Assembly (NCBI GenBank): GCA_964582985.1
Contig: CAZOUM010000013.1
Location: 1-52,145, forward strand
Reading direction: 5' to 3'
Origin: CAZQYB01 sp964582985
Lineage (GTDB): Bacteria > Planctomycetota > Phycisphaerae > Sedimentisphaerales > Anaerobacaceae
DNA: 52,145 nt
Shown here piece by piece: positions 50,670 through 52,145 of this stretch. Each line of letters begins with the position of its first letter. Positions within the stretch are counted from its first letter, which is position 1. The notes beneath the pieces were generated by a model, which worked only from the letters and a program-made list of their open reading frames with translations, was not told the origin of the DNA and made no database searches. A program made the position numbers and the translations under genes.

Positions 50670-51455
50670 ATGAACGAACGCAAAAACAAACCTAAAAGCG
50701 AATATCTCCTGCTCATTTTCGCATGGACGGTTGTAGCCCTCCAATATATGGCGATCTTCTTGTTGCCCCGATTAATGAGCCTTGCAGTGAGCAGTTGGAC
50801 TCAGTATTTGGCTTACGCCAGCGGGTTCCTGTTCGCCTTGGGGTTCATTGGCGAAGAACGCATTGCGCGCGTAGACCGCGTTCTCTCACAAAATGCTAAA
50901 AGCATTAGCCGCGCCTTCAATGATTTTCTTTTGTACTACTTGCTTATCGGCGAGCAAGAGAAAGGCGAACGCCGAGAGAACGCAATGTGGTATTTGTTTG
51001 CAGTGCTCGATTTAATCATGTGGGTGGTGCTTTTGACCGTTACCTTGCCTTGGCTAGGCGTAGACCTTCGCAGCTCACTGGCCTTCCTAAAGGGCCTAAA
51101 GTGGACTCGGTTGCTCATTGCGTCGTTTGTGATATGCTCCATACCAATGGCTTTCCTTCCTCTCAGCAAGCTGGTGGACCGGTTCATCACTAGACTCGTC
51201 CGGCGTAAGGTTGGTTCGTTCCGCTTTCTGCTGAACCTTTGGTTCATCCCTGTTGCGTTTCTTTTCGGTTGGATCACGGTTCCTTGGTTGTTTTTTGTGT
51301 TAGTGACATGGTTCTTCTTGCAGGGATTCATGTTCATCGTGCACTGCAAGAATCGGTTGAGATTAGGTAATGTACTGTACGTCTTCGGGTTTATTCTGTT
51401 GCTGATAAGTTTCGCCCTGTTTTTATTTAATCAGAAGGCTGCGAAGGGCAGCTAA
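50670..51455 (+). CDS. Unknown polytopic membrane protein (third cassette)
   Basis: A 261-residue protein with six or seven membrane segments and a short charged N terminus (NERKNKPKSEY). Between segments 2 and 3 is a cytoplasmic loop with GEERIARVDRVLSQNAKS. I recognise no family. Base composition is intermediate and differs from both the previous cassette and the GC-richer glycoside hydrolase genes. The stop codon TAA lies within the left arm of the third attC-like site, the usual arrangement for a cassette gene. No ribosome site of note. Function unknown. Confidence 0.6.
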   Translation: MNERKNKPKSEYLLLIFAWTVVALQYMAIFLLPRLMSLAVSSWTQYLAYASGFLFALGFIGEERIARVDRVLSQNAKSISRAFNDFLLYYLLIGEQEKGERRENAMWYLFAVLDLIMWVVLLTVTLPWLGVDLRSSLAFLKGLKWTRLLIASFVICSIPMAFLPLSKLVDRFITRLVRRKVGSFRFLLNLWFIPVAFLFGWITVPWLFFVLVTWFFLQGFMFIVHCKNRLRLGNVLYVFGFILLLISFALFLFNQKAAKGS

Positions 51456-51509
51456 CGAATCGCTCCAGCGTACCCTGTCCAACACCACCGCTGAGCTTTT
51501 CGTTATGCG
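51451..51509 (+). repeat. attC-like site 3
   Basis: The best of the three. Outer arms TAACGAA (51453-51459) and TTCGTTA (51499-51505) pair perfectly. Inner arms GCTCCAGCG (51462-51470) and CGCTGAGC (51489-51496) pair with one unpaired C, like the extrahelical base of integron attC sites. The site ends in GTTATGC (51502-51508), near the GTTRRRY core, and carries the stop codon of the preceding gene. An 18-base variable loop separates the arms. Confidence 0.7.
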
Positions 51510-51534
51510 GAAAGAGGCAGCACAAGGCGGCTTC

Positions 51535-52143
51535 TTACTCTACGCCGGGTTCTAAAACTGTCGCCGGAACAAGACGCACCGGCCCTAACAGGCCCGAGTC
51601 CATCGCCGGCCAGCCGGACGCATCGAACTTGCGATAGTTAATATTGACGAAGTTGATTTCGTAAAACTTCTTCCACACCACGCCCCGCCGGTCCAAGTCC
51701 GCTATCCGGTTCGCCGACAGGTTCGTAACCTCCACCTCAAGCTCGTTTTCCCCCTCGCCAAGAAATTCACCAACCGCAATCTTAAAAGGAATACACCACG
51801 ATGCACCCACATACTTACCGTTAATTTTCACGCGTGCACTTTCGCAAACCCGCCCAAGGTCAAGCACCCACTCGTCCACATAATCTGCGGGTCTGTCGAA
51901 ACTAATCTTATAACGCGCTGTCCCCGCAAATCTTTTCGCCTCCTCATCCCCAGGCTCCGTCCACGAAGCTAAAGTCTCTGTCTCAAATCCACCCGGCAGC
52001 TCCGGTCCCCCCTCAACAAAAGTCACTTCCCACTTTCCTTTTATTTCATACGGCTCACCATCGGCCCGCAGGTACCGCCACTTCGGCCCATCAATCTTCC
52101 GCGATGAAAACGTCCGCAGAATACACGACTGCCCCGGCTGCAA
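51535..52143 (-). CDS. C-terminal part of a GH106/GH2-like glycoside hydrolase (runs off the window)
   Basis: The frame is open to the right edge, so the true start lies outside. The visible 202 residues hold a galactose-binding-like beta sandwich: KWRYLRADGEPYEIKGKWEV, then AGTARYKISFDRPADYVDEW, then RVKINGKYVGASWCIPFKI and the ENELEVEVTNL strand. WPAMDSGLLGPVRL near the end is typical of GH106 alpha-L-rhamnosidases and related GH2-type proteins. It would be a secreted enzyme acting on plant or algal glycans. It is transcribed leftward like the GH32 gene; the cassette array is wedged between them. Confidence 0.7.
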   Translation of the reverse strand: MQPGQSCILRTFSSRKIDGPKWRYLRADGEPYEIKGKWEVTFVEGGPELPGGFETETLASWTEPGDEEAKRFAGTARYKISFDRPADYVDEWVLDLGRVCESARVKINGKYVGASWCIPFKIAVGEFLGEGENELEVEVTNLSANRIADLDRRGVVWKKFYEINFVNINYRKFDASGWPAMDSGLLGPVRLVPATVLEPGVE

Positions 52144-52145
52144 CT

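Noticed and set aside
1..52145. CRISPR arrays, rRNA or tRNA genes
   Set aside because: No regularly spaced identical repeats of 25-40 bases and no recognisable rRNA or tRNA sequence were seen.

Overview
The window looks like a chromosomal contig from a planctomycete, most likely class Phycisphaerae (Sedimentisphaerales-like). This is inferred from gene content, not from a marker gene. The signs are a long leftward type II secretion (T2SS) operon with a PilM/PilN-style GspL, DUF1573 and multihaem cytochrome lipoproteins, an ispE-spoVG pair with a zinc-ribbon SpoVG, many large membrane glycosyltransferases, and secreted glycoside hydrolases. No rRNA, tRNA or CRISPR array was seen.

Layout. 0-5.3 kb: housekeeping and small genes (maf, a metalloprotease-like lipoprotein, an AMMECR1 protein, an AT-rich DUF368 transporter, ispE, spoVG), closed by strong hairpins. 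5.4-22.8 kb: a leftward block, in transcription order DUF1573 lipoprotein, tetrahaem cytochrome, GspC-like protein, GspD, E, F, G, H, I, J, K, L, M and a FlgM-like anti-sigma protein. The GspI-like pseudopilin carries an excisionase-type helix-turn-helix near its C terminus. 23.4-39.2 kb: a surface-glycan locus with GT39-type and other membrane glycosyltransferases, two GT2 enzymes, a polysaccharide-deacetylase-like lipoprotein, two methyltransferases, a flippase-like LPG-synthase-TM protein and two copies of a UDP-GlcNAc 2-epimerase-like gene. The second epimerase copy is fused at a 9-bp microhomology to the C-terminal part of an IS1380-type transposase. Beside it is a truncated GT2 fused to a foreign signal peptide, so 34.2-36.4 kb is a recombination scar. 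39.3-44.8 kb: a divergent GlyA, RseP with four PDZ-like segments, Dxr and a membrane protein. 45.3-48.6 kb: catalase and a secreted GH32-type enzyme, each beside a copy of a long intergenic repeat.

48.9-51.5 kb is the part I consider most remarkable. Three unrelated ORFs, all on the + strand, are each followed by an attC-like imperfect palindrome with an unpaired base in the stem and a TTAGC/TTATGC-type end. This looks like a small integron cassette array without an integrase in view (CALIN-like), inserted between leftward glycoside-hydrolase genes. The first cassette encodes a protein with a HEPN-type R-x4-H motif, which makes a toxin or defence role plausible. The next two encode unknown membrane proteins, one strikingly AT-rich. 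The array begins a few bases after the end of one copy of the intergenic repeat.

The T2SS presumably exports the secreted hydrolases and lipoproteins, and the glycan locus builds a surface polymer. MEP-pathway genes (ispE, dxr) and the DUF368 polyprenyl-phosphate transporter supply or recycle the lipid carrier such polymers need. These functional links are inference.
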